From Inia geoffrensis (Eukaryota > Chordata > Mammalia > Artiodactyla > Iniidae), in the NCBI GenBank assembly GCA_036417435.1, contig CM070899.1:69147001-69211000 (forward strand): 64,000 nt of DNA. The letters run 5' to 3'. The translations under genes were made by a program, and so were the position numbers. Below, in pieces: positions 46,691 to 59,271 of this stretch (the first letter of the stretch is position 1; each line of letters starts with the position of its first letter). A model generated the notes under the pieces. The model had not been told where the DNA came from. It made no database searches and saw only the letters and a list, made by a program, of their open reading frames with translations.

Positions 46691-47540
46691 TTTAGGACTC
46701 TCTGGGTTTCCAGTAATACAAAACAAGATACTTAAGCATAAAGAAGTATCTCACAGACTCAAAGGGCAGAAGTTCAGTAGAGCCTCAGAAGGTACAGGAA
46801 CTAGAGCGTGCAAAGCTGTGTAGAATTCTTTCACCCCTCAGATCCCTTTTCCTTCTGCCTGGTCTGTTAATTTACACATATCTGCTTCATTCTTCTCTTC
46901 TTTCTCTCTGAGTATTTGCTGTCTCTACTTCTCTGATCTGCATGGAAGGCAGATCACACTCACCAGTAGCTCTGACTTTGAGCCTACGTATTTCAGGACT
47001 CAAAGACATTGAGTCAGGCTCCTCTCACCCCAGTCTCAAATTCCTGATTAGTCCAGCTTAGACCCATCCAGTCAATCAATTTCAGAAAGGGAAATCATTG
47101 CTGCCAGGGCTTCAATGTTTTTGTGATAAACAGTTAATATGGAGAGAGGGGAATCCTAACTTAGGAAATTATTCCAAGTTTGTACATTATAGCCAGGTAA
47201 AATAGAATCTTAGCCCATGTCTATTTAGGTCAGATGAGAAGAAAGCTTTTTTCCCTCAGCAAGTACAGAAAATATAATTAATTCAACAGTATAGCCTTCT
47301 CTTTTCTCAGAATCTTCCAGGATAAGTTTTGTTTAGTCATTTGATCAGTAAGATAGATGTTTCACTCTCTACTTTAACAGGGCCGTAGCAAAAGAGTTTT
47401 CCAGGAGTTATCTTGCCATCTGCTTTTATTCAGGAAAGGCTGCATTTTTCAAAAGCTCTCTAGGGTTGAAAATCTTTCAGTTCCAGTTAAGAATCTATTG
47501 TACAATTCCAGTAGCCCTAAATATGCACTTCTGCTACTTA
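46691..47540. other. Unique DNA
   Basis: No feature recognised. Stops in all frames. Confidence 0.5.
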
Positions 47541-47556
47541 AAAAACAAAGGTGGTA

Positions 47557-47789
47557 GGGCTTCCCTGGTGGCGCAGTGGTTGAGAGTCGGCCTGCCGATG
47601 CAGGGGACACGGGTTCGTGCCCCAGTCCGGGAAGATCCCACATGCCGCGGACCGGCTAGGCCCGTGAGCCGTGGCCGCTGAGCCTGCGCGTCCGGAGCCT
47701 GTGCTCCGCAACGGGAGAGGCCACAACAGTGAGAGGCCCGTGTACCGCAAAAACAAACAAACAAACAAAAAATAAAACAAAAATAAAAC
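47557..47789 (+). mobile_element. CHR-2 type SINE, least decayed flanks
   Basis: Complete copy with head 'gggcttccctggtggcgcag'. The A box is tggcgcagtgg (47569-47579) and the B box ggttcgtgccc (47612-47622), so the tRNA-type pol III promoter elements are both present. The tail is (acaaa/ataaaac)n rather than pure A. A perfect 16-bp target duplication (aaaaacaaaggtggta) lies at 47541-47556 and 47790-47805. Confidence 0.97.
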
Positions 47790-47889
47790 AAAAACAAAGG
47801 TGGTAGAAATACTTCTGTTCACAAAAAATGCTGTAGGAAGATTTTTATAATCATTAGAAGTTTAAAATAGGTGAACTCTGTCTTTTTGA

Positions 47890-47940
47890 CTTACACACAC
47901 ACATGCATGCGCACACACACACACACACACACACACACTG
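47890..47940. repeat. (CA)n microsatellite
   Basis: acacac runs with an 'atgcatgcgc' interruption near the left side. Confidence 0.95.
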
Positions 47941-48099
47941 AGGTCACTGAATCTATGTGAAAAAGAAACAAGAGCAGAGGTAAACCCTGAAGTGTGGACA
48001 TTTTTCATTAACTAACTAACTTTTTTATTAACTAACAAACCCTAAAGTGTAGTCTTTTGACTACAGTAATTATGATTTGAAACTGGTCAAAAGAAATAT

Positions 48100-48242
48100 T
48101 TGGGGATGATGAAAATGTTCTAAAATTAGATAATGGTGATGGTTATATAACACTGTAAATATACCAAACGACACTAGATTATATGCTTTAAATGGGTGAA
48201 CTTCACAGTATAAAATTATTACTCAATAAAGCTATTAAAATA
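48100..48242 (+). mobile_element. L1 3' end (L1MB/MC-type)
   Basis: 'gataatggtgatggttatataacactgtaaatatacc', 'gctttaaatgggtgaacttcac' and 'ctcaataaagctattaaaa', the same tail as at 16962-17102. Confidence 0.88.
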
Positions 48243-49465
48243 CATTGCATAAGATTAAAAACCCAATTTAAAGAAACCTGAAAAGCACAGGTACAATGTT
48301 GTTTAGTTCACTGTTTGGACACTAAAAATGTCACTTAGTATGTGTGACTCATCATTTTGGTAATGTTGTATGATTATAAGCAAAATCGTTGAGTTGGTTT
48401 TACGTTATTGAATATTTGAATAAGGTGAATTATTAAATAAAGGCTAGAGATATAGGAAAATTATAGTTGTGCCATTGTAATGGGTGGTATAAATGAAGCA
48501 ATTCATTTGTAGCAAATGACTTGTAGTTTTCATTTAAGTGATATATGAATAAAGCTAAGTATAAGGTTGAGGAGCAGTAGGTTGTCACTATCTGGATATT
48601 CACTTGAAGGTCGAATATCAGGGAACATTGAGCTAATCATAAAAACAAGCTCTTCAAGAAGAATTAGATGCAGGTTTTTTGTGTATGAATTATCCTGAAT
48701 AACCAGCTACCTTGAATTTGGTTGATTGATTATTCAGTTTTTCATTTCACTTTGCTCACATAGCGTCAACTTTGTTTCAGCAATCAGCACTCATAGACTA
48801 AGAGAAAAAGACCTTAACATCGGCACTTACTTAATGCTTCAGTGAAGCTCTAACAAGACTGTTACACTGGGTCTCTCTCTGGATCATTAAGCAGATCATA
48901 CCACCTTTAATTCCAGTTATCAGTGTAGGCAAATGAAAAATCTTGCAGACAAATGTAAAAGAAAAATAAATGTCACTCACTGTCCTGCAGAATGTCTTCT
49001 AGTGTACAGTATAGCGGTGCCTTGTTCTCATGCCATGTTTTTCAACTCTGTAAAACGATTTTCTATTTCCTCATTGTTCACTGGAGATAATCCTAGGTTT
49101 AGTGATTTCCTGTGCCTGCTGATAGTATAACCCCTAATTGTCACCCACTACTGCTTTCTCAGCAGTTTCCTCTACATTTTTCTTCCTTCCTCCATCACTT
49201 TGTAGAGCAAGCCATATTTACTTGTATGCTACAGCCTATATTTCTTACATGTCTACTTTATCAGTTTCTATGGATCATGCTATCTGTCTTCATTTGTTCC
49301 TTCAATGGCCAATTCTCTGTAGTCAGTCAATTCACTGACTATAAGGGCCAAATTCCTCTGTGATCAAGAAAAATGTGATGCCTGTGAAAATTTATTCAAA
49401 TACTGTATTTATTGTGCTATTTTTTATTGTAGCTTTATTTTTAATTGTTTAAAACTAGAACAGAA
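48243..49465. other. Unique AT-rich DNA
   Basis: No gene or confident repeat. Confidence 0.5.
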
Positions 49466-49840
49466 ACAAAGAACCCAGTAAAACAGATAAATTGTGTTAT
49501 AGTCATACAATGGGATACTGTACATCAATGAAAAAGGATGTATGCCTCTCACACACAGGATCATTGTGTACAAGCATACTATTAAGTGAAAGATTATTCC
49601 ATTTATATGAAGTTTTAAAAGAGTCAAAACTAAGCTATGAAGATAGAAGTAAAAGAGGTGTACTGTTTTTCCATTGGGTAATAAGGGCAAAGGGACATGA
49701 GGGATGTTTCTGGGTTGCTATTTTAATATTCTATGTCGTGATCTTGACAGAGGTTTCACAGGTGTATCACTTTGTAAAATTCATTGAGCTGTACACTTGA
49801 CTTAATATTTGTGTACTTTGTGTGTATTATATTTCTTTTT
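49466..49840 (+). mobile_element. Old L1M 3' end, plus strand
   Basis: 'catacaatgggatactgtacatcaatgaaaaagg', 'aagtgaaagattattccatttatatgaagtttt', 'tctgggttgctattttaatattc', 'gtgtatcactttgtaaaattcattgagctgtacact'. Confidence 0.82.
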
Positions 49841-50109
49841 CCTACTCTTTCTCTTTAATATTATTTCATACAAATAATGTTATTTTTATATCCATCAAGA
49901 TGGGCCACAGAACTGTTTCAGATAGCTTTTTAGTATTAAATTTAAATTTTCGTTTTTTTAACCTTTTGACCCCCTTCACTCATTTCTCTCACCTCCCACC
50001 GCCTGTCCCCATCTGGCATCCACCAGTTATTCTCTGTATTGATGAGCTTGGTTTGTTTGTTTTAGATCCACATGTAAAAGAGATAATATGCTATTTGTCT
50101 TACTAGATG

Positions 50110-50225
50110 CCTAGACCAGTGCTTGGGAAACAAAGGTAAATTGCATAACCCCTACCCTCAATAAGTTCACAGTTAATTGGAGGAGACATTTACAATCAGA
50201 TAATATGAAAATAAGTGTCACGACT
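50110..50225 (-). repeat. L2 3' end, minus strand
   Basis: 'aggtaaattgcataacccctaccctcaataagttcacagttaattggaggagac' is the same reversed L2 segment as 63425-63490. Confidence 0.7.
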
Positions 50226-52487
50226 TCTGGCTCCCAATCCCATGACTCTCTGTATCCTCCTTATGCCTTTAGGTGTGAAAGTACAACCAAATACTTCTTG
50301 CCTTTAAGAGCTGTTAGTCAAAAAGCATAAAATCCCATATGATGGGAATGTTACCACATGAGAAAATTCCTTAATCAGCTAAAAGAGCTTAGCATTCAGA
50401 ACTATCCAAAGTGACTAATCAGACATTTTATCCTTTGAAAAAGCAAGTGATAAGGACGGTCATAAAACACTACTTCTAAGAACTTTGTCAGAATTAAAAT
50501 AAATATCCCCCCCCCAAATTTGGAATAAATGGTTACTTTACTACAGTACAAATAGATATAGATGTTCTAAGTAACAGTAAAACAATTTTTAATTCAATCA
50601 TATGAATTTTAAAGGTAAATTTGGGGCAGAAAAGTCACATAGATGTCATTTTTTAGGCATTTAAGTAGTCTGTTTTATCTGTCCCCATTATTATTGTTTG
50701 CAAATGCATTGCCTGTCTTTAGTCTTCAAAAGCGTGAGCATGATATCTAGGTAATTTGGGAATATTCTCCTTTTTCATTCAGTAAACTATTCTAAGCCTC
50801 CAACCTGGTGACAAGATTCCCTTCACCCTCTGACTAGTCATCTTTTATAACACAACCCAGCAGCCAAGATTGCCCTCGACAGATTCGCTCTATCATTGTA
50901 AAGAGGAAAATACCCAAGTCTACAGGAATCACTGCAAGGAACAAACTGGTTTACCATAAATAAAAATGCCAATTTAAAAAGGAACATAACAAAAATTGTT
51001 TTTAAATGTCATTTTAGCACCCTTGTTTCATATAGGCCTCTGGACACACAAGTTCACATCATTTTGTGTTACTGGGTTTGTTGGAGATTTAGTGTGTCCT
51101 GATCACAAGGGCTTTTTCCAGAGTCCATGTGACTGTAAGGGTTAGAGTTTTCTTTGGTAAATTTTTGCTTACTTAAAATTAATTCAATTATACATTACCT
51201 GATTCCCTATTATGTGCTTTATATAGTTTCTACAGAATTTGCCTTGTAAGTGGTAGGCAACCTGGAAAAAATGAATGAATTATTGAATAGAAAACATTAT
51301 ATCCTAACCTTCAAGAATCTGGCACATAGGGTGAAAATACTTGTGCCCCGCCCCATTCCCACCCTCTATGGCCTGATACCCTGTGCTTCTGTTCTCCTTG
51401 ACCAGGCTCTACGCACCCACACAGAAACTTTGTGGGAATTAGAAAAACACACTTCTTCCTCAAGGAAAAAACATGTATGACAGTATATTTTCTCATTTAT
51501 CAATAGCAAATTTATAACAAATTAAATTGTTACCCCAATTGGATTTTGTTACAAATGGATTATTAATATTAAATGTTAATTATGAAATATAATTATATGT
51601 GAATCATGTCTCAGTGAAAGCACTCGTAGATTTAAACTGGAAACTCAGCATACATTCTGGTGGAGTAAATGTAGGTGATATTAAATGCAAAATGGAACAT
51701 TAGAATTATCTAGATTAAACCATCAGGCTTTTTTTTTAAATGTAGAGATATGCCCCCTAACTTGTACATCTGTCAGGAAAGAAGCTCCTCTTTTAGAAGC
51801 ACAGGTTACAAAAATGTTGCTAGATCAGCAAGAGTTTTCTTGAATTCACATCACCTTTGTAAGTCAAAATGGAACAATCAAGACCAACTATACAGGAACA
51901 AGCCTAATCATTTCATTTATTTACTATGATAAAAGCCAGAAAATTGCCATAAGTATACAAATTGCCCATCTCTGGATTCAACAATTATAATGAAAAGATG
52001 CAAAAGTGAAAAATAATAAAACTGTGAATTATGACCCATTGATAATGGTGCTTTTGTGCAGCGCAAAACCTAAACAAAGGTGTGCTGCAGACCTGTCCCT
52101 GACATATGACTCTTTCTATATTATCAGTTTTCATATGCAGTCCCCTCTATTGGAATGCCATGGCAACCTTCATAATTCTGACACAAACTTCTATCCACTT
52201 TTTGGCTAAGTCAAATTGAACCGATCTATGAGGATATTCTGGAACTTTCTCCTCCTGGTTGGTTGAGCATTGCCTATGCTTCTACAACACATGCTTCATT
52301 TTGTATTGCAAAACACTCATCAGGTTGTTTTATGATACAGTCAGTAGCGTGCTAATAAACAAGCTCCCTGGAGGGTATGGAGAAACCCTGATTAGTAGTA
52401 TTTGTTGATTTCCATGGTATAAGTACTCCCACCGTGACCACTTTGAAGCTATCAATGGTTTAATGGTTTAACAACTGGCTGGTAAAA
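50226..52487. other. Unique AT-rich DNA upstream of the full-length L1
   Basis: About 2.3 kb without a recognised repeat or gene. A C run (50507-50514) is the only simple feature. Confidence 0.5.
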
Positions 52488-52498
52488 CTTCCCAGATG

Positions 52499-54503
52499 GA
52501 ATTGGAAAGATGGCGGAAGAGTAAGACGCAGAGATGACCTTCCTCCCCACAGATACACCAGAAATACATCTACACGTGAAACAACTCCTACAGAGCACCT
52601 ACTGGACGCTGGCAGAAGACGTCAGACCTCCCAAAAGGCAAGAAACTCCTCACGTACCTGGGTAGGGCAAAAGAAAAAAGAATAAACAGAGACAAAAGAA
52701 TAGGGACGGGACCTGCACCAGTGGGAGGGAGCTGTGAAGGAGGAAGTTTCCACACACTAGGAAGCCCCTTCGCGGCGGAGACTGCGAGTGGCAGAGGGGG
52801 AAAGCTTCGGAGCCGCGGAGGAGCGCACAGCAACAGGGGTGCAGAGGGCAAAGCGGAGAGACTCCCACACACAGGATCGGTGCCAACCGGAACTCACCAG
52901 CCCGAGAGGCTTGTCTGCTCACCTGCCGGGGCGGGCGGGGCTGGGAGCTGAGGCTCGGGCTTCGGTTGGATAGCAGGGAGAGGACTGGGGTTGGCGGCAT
53001 GAACACAGCCTGCAAGGGGTTAGGGCGCCACGGCTAGCCAGAAGAGAGTCCGGGGAAAAGTCTGGACCTGCCGAAGAGGCAAGAGACTTTTTCTTGCCTC
53101 TTTGTTTCCTGGTGCACGAGGAGAGGGGATTAAGAGCTCTGCTTAAAGGAGCTCCAGAGATGGGCGCAAGCCGTGGCTAACAGCGCGGGCCCCAGAGACA
53201 GGCATGAGACGCTAAGGCTGCTGCTGCCGCCACCAAGAACCCTGTGTGCGAGCACAGGTCACTATCCACACCTCCCTTCCGGGAAGCCTGTGCAGCCCGC
53301 CACTGCCAGGGCCCCGAGATCCAGGGACAACTTCCCTGGGAGAGTGCACGGCGCGCCTCAGGCTGGTGCAACGTTATGCTGGCCTCTGCCGCCGCAGGCT
53401 CACCCCGCATCTGCATCCCTCGCTACCCCTGGCCTGAGTGAGCCAGAGCCCCCGAATCAGTGGCTCCTTTAACCCCGTCCTGTCTGAGGGAAGAACAGAT
53501 GCCCTCAGGTGACCTACACACAGAGGCGAGTCTAAATCCAAAGCTGAATCCTGGGAGCTGTGCGAACAAAGAAGAGAAAGGGAAATCCCTCCCAGCAGCC
53601 TCAGGAGCAGCGGATTAAATCTCCACAAACAACTTGGTGTACCCTGCATCTGTGGAATACATGAATAGACAATGAAGCATCCCAAGTTGAGGAGGTGGAC
53701 TTTGAGAGCAAGATTTATTATTTTTTCCCCCTTTTTCCTCTTTTTGTGAGTGTGTATGTGTATGCTTCTGTGTGAGATTTTGTCTGTATAGCTTTGCTTC
53801 CACAATTTGTCCTAGGGTTCTATCTGTCCTTTTTTTTTTTTTCTTAAAAAATTTTTTTTTCTTAAAAATTATTTTTTATTTTAATAACTTTATTTTATGT
53901 TACTTTATTTTATTTTATCTTCTTTCTTTTTCTTTCTTTCCTTCTATCTTCCTTCCTTCCTTCCTTCCTTTCTTTCTTTCTACTTTTTCTCCCTTTTATT
54001 CTGAGCCATGTAGATGAAAGTCTCTTGGTGCTGCAGCCAGGAGTCAGTGTTGTGCCTCTGAGGTGGGAGACCCAATTTCAGGACACTGGTCCACAAGACA
54101 CCTCCCAGCTCCACATAATATCAAATGGTGAAAATCTCCCAGAGATCTCCGTCTCAACACCAGCACCCAGCTTCACTCAATGACCAGCAAGAAACAGTGC
54201 TGGACACCCTATGTGAAACAACTAGCAAGAGAGGAACACAACCCCACCCATAAGCAGAGAGGCTGCCTAAAATCATAATAAGGTCACAGACACACCAAAA
54301 CACACCACCAGACGTGGACTTGCCCACCAGAAAGACAAGATCCAGCCTCATCCACCAGAACACAGGCACTAGTTCCCTTCACCAGGAAGCCTACACAACT
54401 CACTGAACCAACTTTAGCCACTGAGAACAGACACCAAAAACAATGGGAACTACAAACCTGCAGCCTGCAAAAAGGAGACCCCAAACACAGTAAGATAAGC
54501 AAA
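52499..54503 (+). promoter_or_regulatory. L1 5' UTR / internal promoter
   Basis: The first bases include AAGATGGCGG (52507-52516), the core of the YY1 site that positions L1 transcription in primates. Finding it at about +9 to +18 here suggests the same role. 52740-53480 is GC-rich with many CpGs, unlike the flanks, and would be a target for DNA methylation. The stretch between about 53730 and 54000 is pyrimidine-rich. Small frames on both strands (up to 143 codons) are side effects of the composition. Confidence 0.8.
53829..53990. repeat. T-rich and (CTTT/CCTT)n low-complexity tract
   Basis: Lies inside the L1 5' UTR: T runs with aaaa breaks, then tttcttt and ccttccttcc repeats. Probably grew after insertion, or belongs to the L1 subfamily. 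Confidence 0.9.
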
Positions 54504-55394
54504 ATGAGAAGACAGAAAAACACACAGCAGATGAAGGAGCAAAATGAAAACCCACCAGACCTAACAAATGAAGAGGAAATAGGCAGTCTACCTGAAAAAG
54601 AATTCAGAATAATGATACTAAAGATGAACCAAAACCTTGGAAACAGAATAGAGAAAATGCAAGAAACATTTAATAAGCACCTAGAACTAAAGGTGAAACA
54701 AGCAACAATGAACAACACAATAAATAAAATTAAAAATACTCTACATGGGATCAATAGCAGAATAACAGAGGCAGAAGAACGGTTAAGTGAACTGGAAGAT
54801 AAAATCATGGAAATAACTACTCTAGAGCAGAGTAAAGAAAAAAGAATGAAAAGAACTGAGGACAGTCTCAGAGACCTCTGGGACAACATTAAAAACACCA
54901 ACATTCGAATTATAGGGGTTCCAGAAGAAGAAGAGAAAAAGAAAGGGACTGAGAAAATATTTGAAGAGATTATAGTTGAAAACTTCCCTAATATGGGAAA
55001 GGAAATAGTCAATCAAGTCCAGGAAGAAAAGAGAGTCCCGTACAGCATAAATCCAAGGAGAAACACACCAAGAAACATATTAATCAAACTGTCAAAAACT
55101 AAATGCAAAGAAAACATATTAAAAGCAGCAAGGGTAAAACAACAAATAACGCACAAGGAAATCCCCGTAAGGTTAACAGCTGATCTTTCAGCAGAAACTC
55201 TGCAAGCCAGAAGGGAGTGGCAGGACATATTGAAAGTGATGAAGGAGAAAAACCTGCAACCAAGATTACTGTACCCAGCAAGGACCTCATTCAGATTTGA
55301 TGGAGAAATTAAAACCTTTACAGACAAGCAAAAGCTGAGAGAGTTCAGCACCACCACACCAGCTTTACAACAAATGCTAAAGGAACTTCTCTAG
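54504..55394 (+). CDS. L1 ORF1 protein, uninterrupted
   Basis: A 296-residue frame from ATG (54504) to TAG (55392-55394) with no stop or shift. ORF1p is the trimeric RNA-binding nucleic-acid chaperone that coats L1 RNA in the cytoplasmic particle. Residues about 30-125 are charged with heptad-like leucine/isoleucine spacing, a coiled coil. An RRM-like domain starts around 131, seen as NIRIIGVPE (133-141). The C-terminal domain begins around 223 and includes ARREW (235-239), followed by LQPRLLYPAR (251-260). It is about 40 residues shorter than human ORF1p, with no extra C-terminal tail. The start is chosen because upstream in-frame sequence is stopped and this ATG begins the usual MRRQK-type N terminus. 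It is preceded by the 5' UTR, with ORF2 58 bases after. A gene of a retrotransposon, not of the host. Confidence 0.93.
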   Translation: MRRQKNTQQMKEQNENPPDLTNEEEIGSLPEKEFRIMILKMNQNLGNRIEKMQETFNKHLELKVKQATMNNTINKIKNTLHGINSRITEAEERLSELEDKIMEITTLEQSKEKRMKRTEDSLRDLWDNIKNTNIRIIGVPEEEEKKKGTEKIFEEIIVENFPNMGKEIVNQVQEEKRVPYSINPRRNTPRNILIKLSKTKCKENILKAARVKQQITHKEIPVRLTADLSAETLQARREWQDILKVMKEKNLQPRLLYPARTSFRFDGEIKTFTDKQKLREFSTTTPALQQMLKELL

Positions 55395-55452
55395 GCAAGA
55401 AACACAAGAGAAGGATATGACCAACAATAACAAACCCAAAACAATTAAGAAA

Positions 55453-58400
55453 ATGGGAATAGGAACATACGTATCGATAATTATCTTAAGTGTAAATGGA
55501 CTAAATGCTCCCACCAAAAGACACAGATTGGCTGAATGGATACAAGAACAAGACCCATATATATGCTGTCTACAAGAGACCCACTTCAGACCTAGAGACA
55601 CATACAGACTGAAAGTAAGGGGATGAAAAAATATATTCCATGCAAATGGAAACCAAAAGAAAGCTGGAGTAGCAATTCTCATATCAGACAAAATAGACTT
55701 TAAAATAAATACTCTTAGAAGAGACAAAGAAGGACACTACATAATGATCAAGAGATCAATCCAAGAAGATATAACAATTGTAAATATTTATGCACATAAC
55801 ATAGGAGCACCTCAATATATAAGGCAAATACTAATAGCCATAAAAGGGGAAATCGACAGTAACATATTCATAGTAGGGGATTTTAAAACCCCGCTTTCAC
55901 CAATGGACAGATCATCCAAAATGAAAATAAATAAGGAAACCCAAGCTTTAACTGATACATTAAACAAGATGGACTTAATTGATATTTATAGGACATTCCA
56001 CCCGAAAACAACAGAATATACATTTTTCTCAAGTGCTCATGGAACATTCTCCAGGATAGATCATATCTTGGGTCACAAATCAAGCCTTGGTAAATTTAAG
56101 AAAATTGAAATTGTTTCAAGTATCTTTTCTGACCACAACGCCATGAGACTAGATATCAATTACAGGAAAAAAAATCTGTAAAAATTACAAACACATGGAG
56201 GCAAAACAATACACTACTTAATAACCAAGTGATCACTGAAGAAATCAAAGAGGAAATCAAGAAATACCTAGAAACAAATGACAATGGAGACACGACGACC
56301 CAAAACCTATGGGATGCAGCAAAATCAGTTCTAAGAGGGAAGTTTATGGCAATACAATCCTACCTTAAGAAACAGGAAACATCTTGAATAAACAACCTAA
56401 CCTTGCATCTAAAGCAATTAGAGAAAGAAGAACAAAAAAACCCCAAGGTTAGCAGAAGGAAATAAATCATAAAAATCAGATCAGAAATAAATGAAAAAGA
56501 AATGAAGGAAACGATAGCAAAGATCAATAAAACTAAAAGCTGGTTCTTTGAGAAGATAAACAAAATTGATAAACCATTAGCCATTCTCATCAAGAAAAAT
56601 AGGGAGAAGACTCAAATCAATAGAATTAGAATTGAAAAAGGAGAAGGAACAACTGACACTGCAGAAATACAAAAGATCATGAGAGATTACTACAAGCAAC
56701 TCTATGCCAATAAAATGGACAACCTGTAAGAAATGGACAAATTCTTAGAAATGCACAACCTGCCAAGACTGAATCAGGAAGACATAGAAAATATGAAGAG
56801 ACCAATCACAAGCACTGAAATTGAAACTGTGATTAAAAATCTTCCAACAAACAAAAGCCCAGGACCAGATGGCTTCACAGGCAAATTCTATCAAACATTT
56901 AGAGAAGAGCTAACACCTATCCTTCTCAATCTCTTCCAAAATATAGCAGAGGGAGGAACACTCCCAAACTCATTCTACGAGGCCACCATCACCCTGATAC
57001 CAAAACCAGACAAGGATGTCACAAAGAAAGAAAACTACAGGCCAATATCACTGATGAACATAGATGCAAAAATCCTCAACAAAATACTAGCAAACAGAAT
57101 CCAACAGCACATTAAAAGGATCATACACCATGATCAAGTGGGCTTTATTCCAGGAATGCAAGGATTCTTCAGTATACACAAATCAATCAACGTTTTACAC
57201 CATATTAACAAATTGAAGGAGAAAAACCATATGATCATCTCAATAGATGCAGAGAAAGCTTTTGACAAAATTCAACACCCATTTATGATAAAAACCCTGC
57301 AGAAAGTAGGCATAGAGAGAATTTGCCTCAACATAATAAAGGCCATATATGACAAACCCACAGCCAACATCATCCTCAATGGTGAAAAACTGAAAGCATT
57401 TCCACTAAGATCAGGAACAAGCCAAGGTTGCCCACTCTCACCACTCTTATTCAACATAGTTTTGGAAGTTTTAGCCACAGCAATCAGAGAAGAAAAGGAA
57501 GTAAATGGAATCCAAATTGGAAAAGAAGAGGTAAAGCTGTCACTGTTTGCAGATGACATGATACTATACAGAGAGAATCCTAAAGATGCTACCAGAAAAC
57601 TACTAGAGCTAATCAATGAATTTGGTAAAGTAGCAGGATATAAAATTAATGCACAGAAATCTCTGGCATTCCTATACACTAATTATGAAAAATCTGAAAG
57701 TGAAATCAAGAAAACTCCCATTTACCATTGCAACAAAAAGAATAAAATGTCTAGGAATAAACCTACCTAAGGAGACAAAAGACCTGTATGCAGAAAACTA
57801 TAAGACACTGATGAAAGAAATTAAAGATGATACAAACAGATGGAGAGATATACCATGTTCTTGGATTGGAAGAATCAACATTGTGAAAATGACTCTAGTC
57901 CCCAAAGCAATATATAGATTCAATGCAATCCCTATCAAACTATCACTGGCATTTTTCACAGAACTAGAACAAAAACTTTCACAATTTGTATGGAAACACA
58001 AAAGACCCTGAATAGCCAAAGCAATCTTGAGAACAAAAAACAGAGCTGGAGGAATCAGGTTCCTGGACTTAAGACTATACTACAAAGCTACAGTAATCAA
58101 GACAGTATGGTACTGGCACAAAAACAGAAATATAGATCAATGGAACAGGATAGAAAGCCCAGAGATAAACCCACGCACATATGGTCACCTTATCTTTGAT
58201 AAAGGAGGCAGGAATGTACAGTGGAGAAAGGACAGCCTCTTCAATAAGTGGTGCTGGGAAAACTGGACAGGTACATGTAAAAGTATGAGATTAGATCACT
58301 CCCTAACACCATACACAAAAATAAGCTCAAAATGGATTAAAGACCTAAATGTAAGGCCAGAAACTCTCAAACTCTTAGAGGAAAATATAGGCAGAGCACT

Positions 58401-59271
58401 CTATGACACAAATCACAGCAAGATCCTTTTTGACCCACCTCCTAGAGCAATGGAAATAAAAACAAAAATAAACAAATGAGACCTAATGAAACTTCAAAGC
58501 TTTTGCACAGCAAAGGAAACCATAAAGAAGACCAAAAGACAACCCTCAGACTGGGAGAAAATATTTGCTAATGAAGCAGCTGACAAAGGATTAATCTCCA
58601 AAATTTATAGGCAGCTCATGCAGCTCAGTAACAATAAACAACAAACAACCCAATCCAAAAATGGGCAGAAGACCTAAATAGACATTTCTCCAAAGAAGAT
58701 ATACAGACTGCCAACAAACACATGAAAGAATGCTCAACATCATTAATCATTAGAGAAATGCAAATCAAAACTACAATGAGATATTATCTCGTACCAGTCA
58801 GAGTGGCCATCATCAAAAAATCTAGAAACAATAAATGCTGGAGAGGGTGTGGAGAAAAGGGAACACTCTTGCCCTGCTGGTGGGAATATGAATTGGTATA
58901 GCCACTATGGAGAACAGTATGGAGGTTCCCTAAAAAACTAGAAATAGAACTACCATATGACCCAGAAATCCCACTACTGGGCATATACCCTGAGAAAAAC
59001 CATAATTCAAAAAGAGTCATGTACCAAAATGTTTATTGCAGCTCTATTTCCAATAGCCAGGAGATGGAAACAACCTAAGTGTCCATCCTCAGATGAATGG
59101 ATAAAGAAGATGTGGCACATATATACAATGGAATACTACTCAGCCATAAAAAGAAATGAAGTTGAGCTATTTGTAATGAGGTGGATGGACCTAGAGTCTG
59201 TCATACAGAGTGAAGTAAGTCAGAAAGAGAAAGACAAATACCATATGCTAACACATATATATGGAATTTAA
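55453..59271 (+). pseudogene. L1 ORF2 (endonuclease/reverse transcriptase), disrupted
   Basis: Starts MGIGTYVSIIILSVNGLNAP. ORF2p normally nicks target DNA and copies L1 RNA. The endonuclease domain (55453-56170) keeps QETHF and SDHN, but GDFNT reads GDFKT: the catalytic Asn is now Lys (codon 55885-55887). The reverse transcriptase core (56733-57730) is open and keeps FADD (57546-57557). The C terminus reads MEYYSAIKRNEVELF. Lesions: TGA 55624-55626; frameshift at an A run about 56166-56176; TGA 56385-56387; TAA 56463-56465; TAA 56727-56729; +1 shift about 57725-57750; TGA 58009-58011 (likely from CGA); TGA 58477-58479 (from TGG); shift about 58620-58670; TAG about 58900; shift about 58990. 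The longest surviving piece is 345 codons. It is nonfunctional as a whole. Confidence 0.95.

Noticed and set aside
52588..53805. Several frames up to 143 codons on both strands in GC-rich DNA
   Set aside because: They lie in the L1 5' UTR. GC-rich sequence lacks stops by chance.
54284..55012. 242-codon frame on the minus strand
   Set aside because: It is the antisense shadow of L1 ORF1. The sense frame carries the recognised domains.
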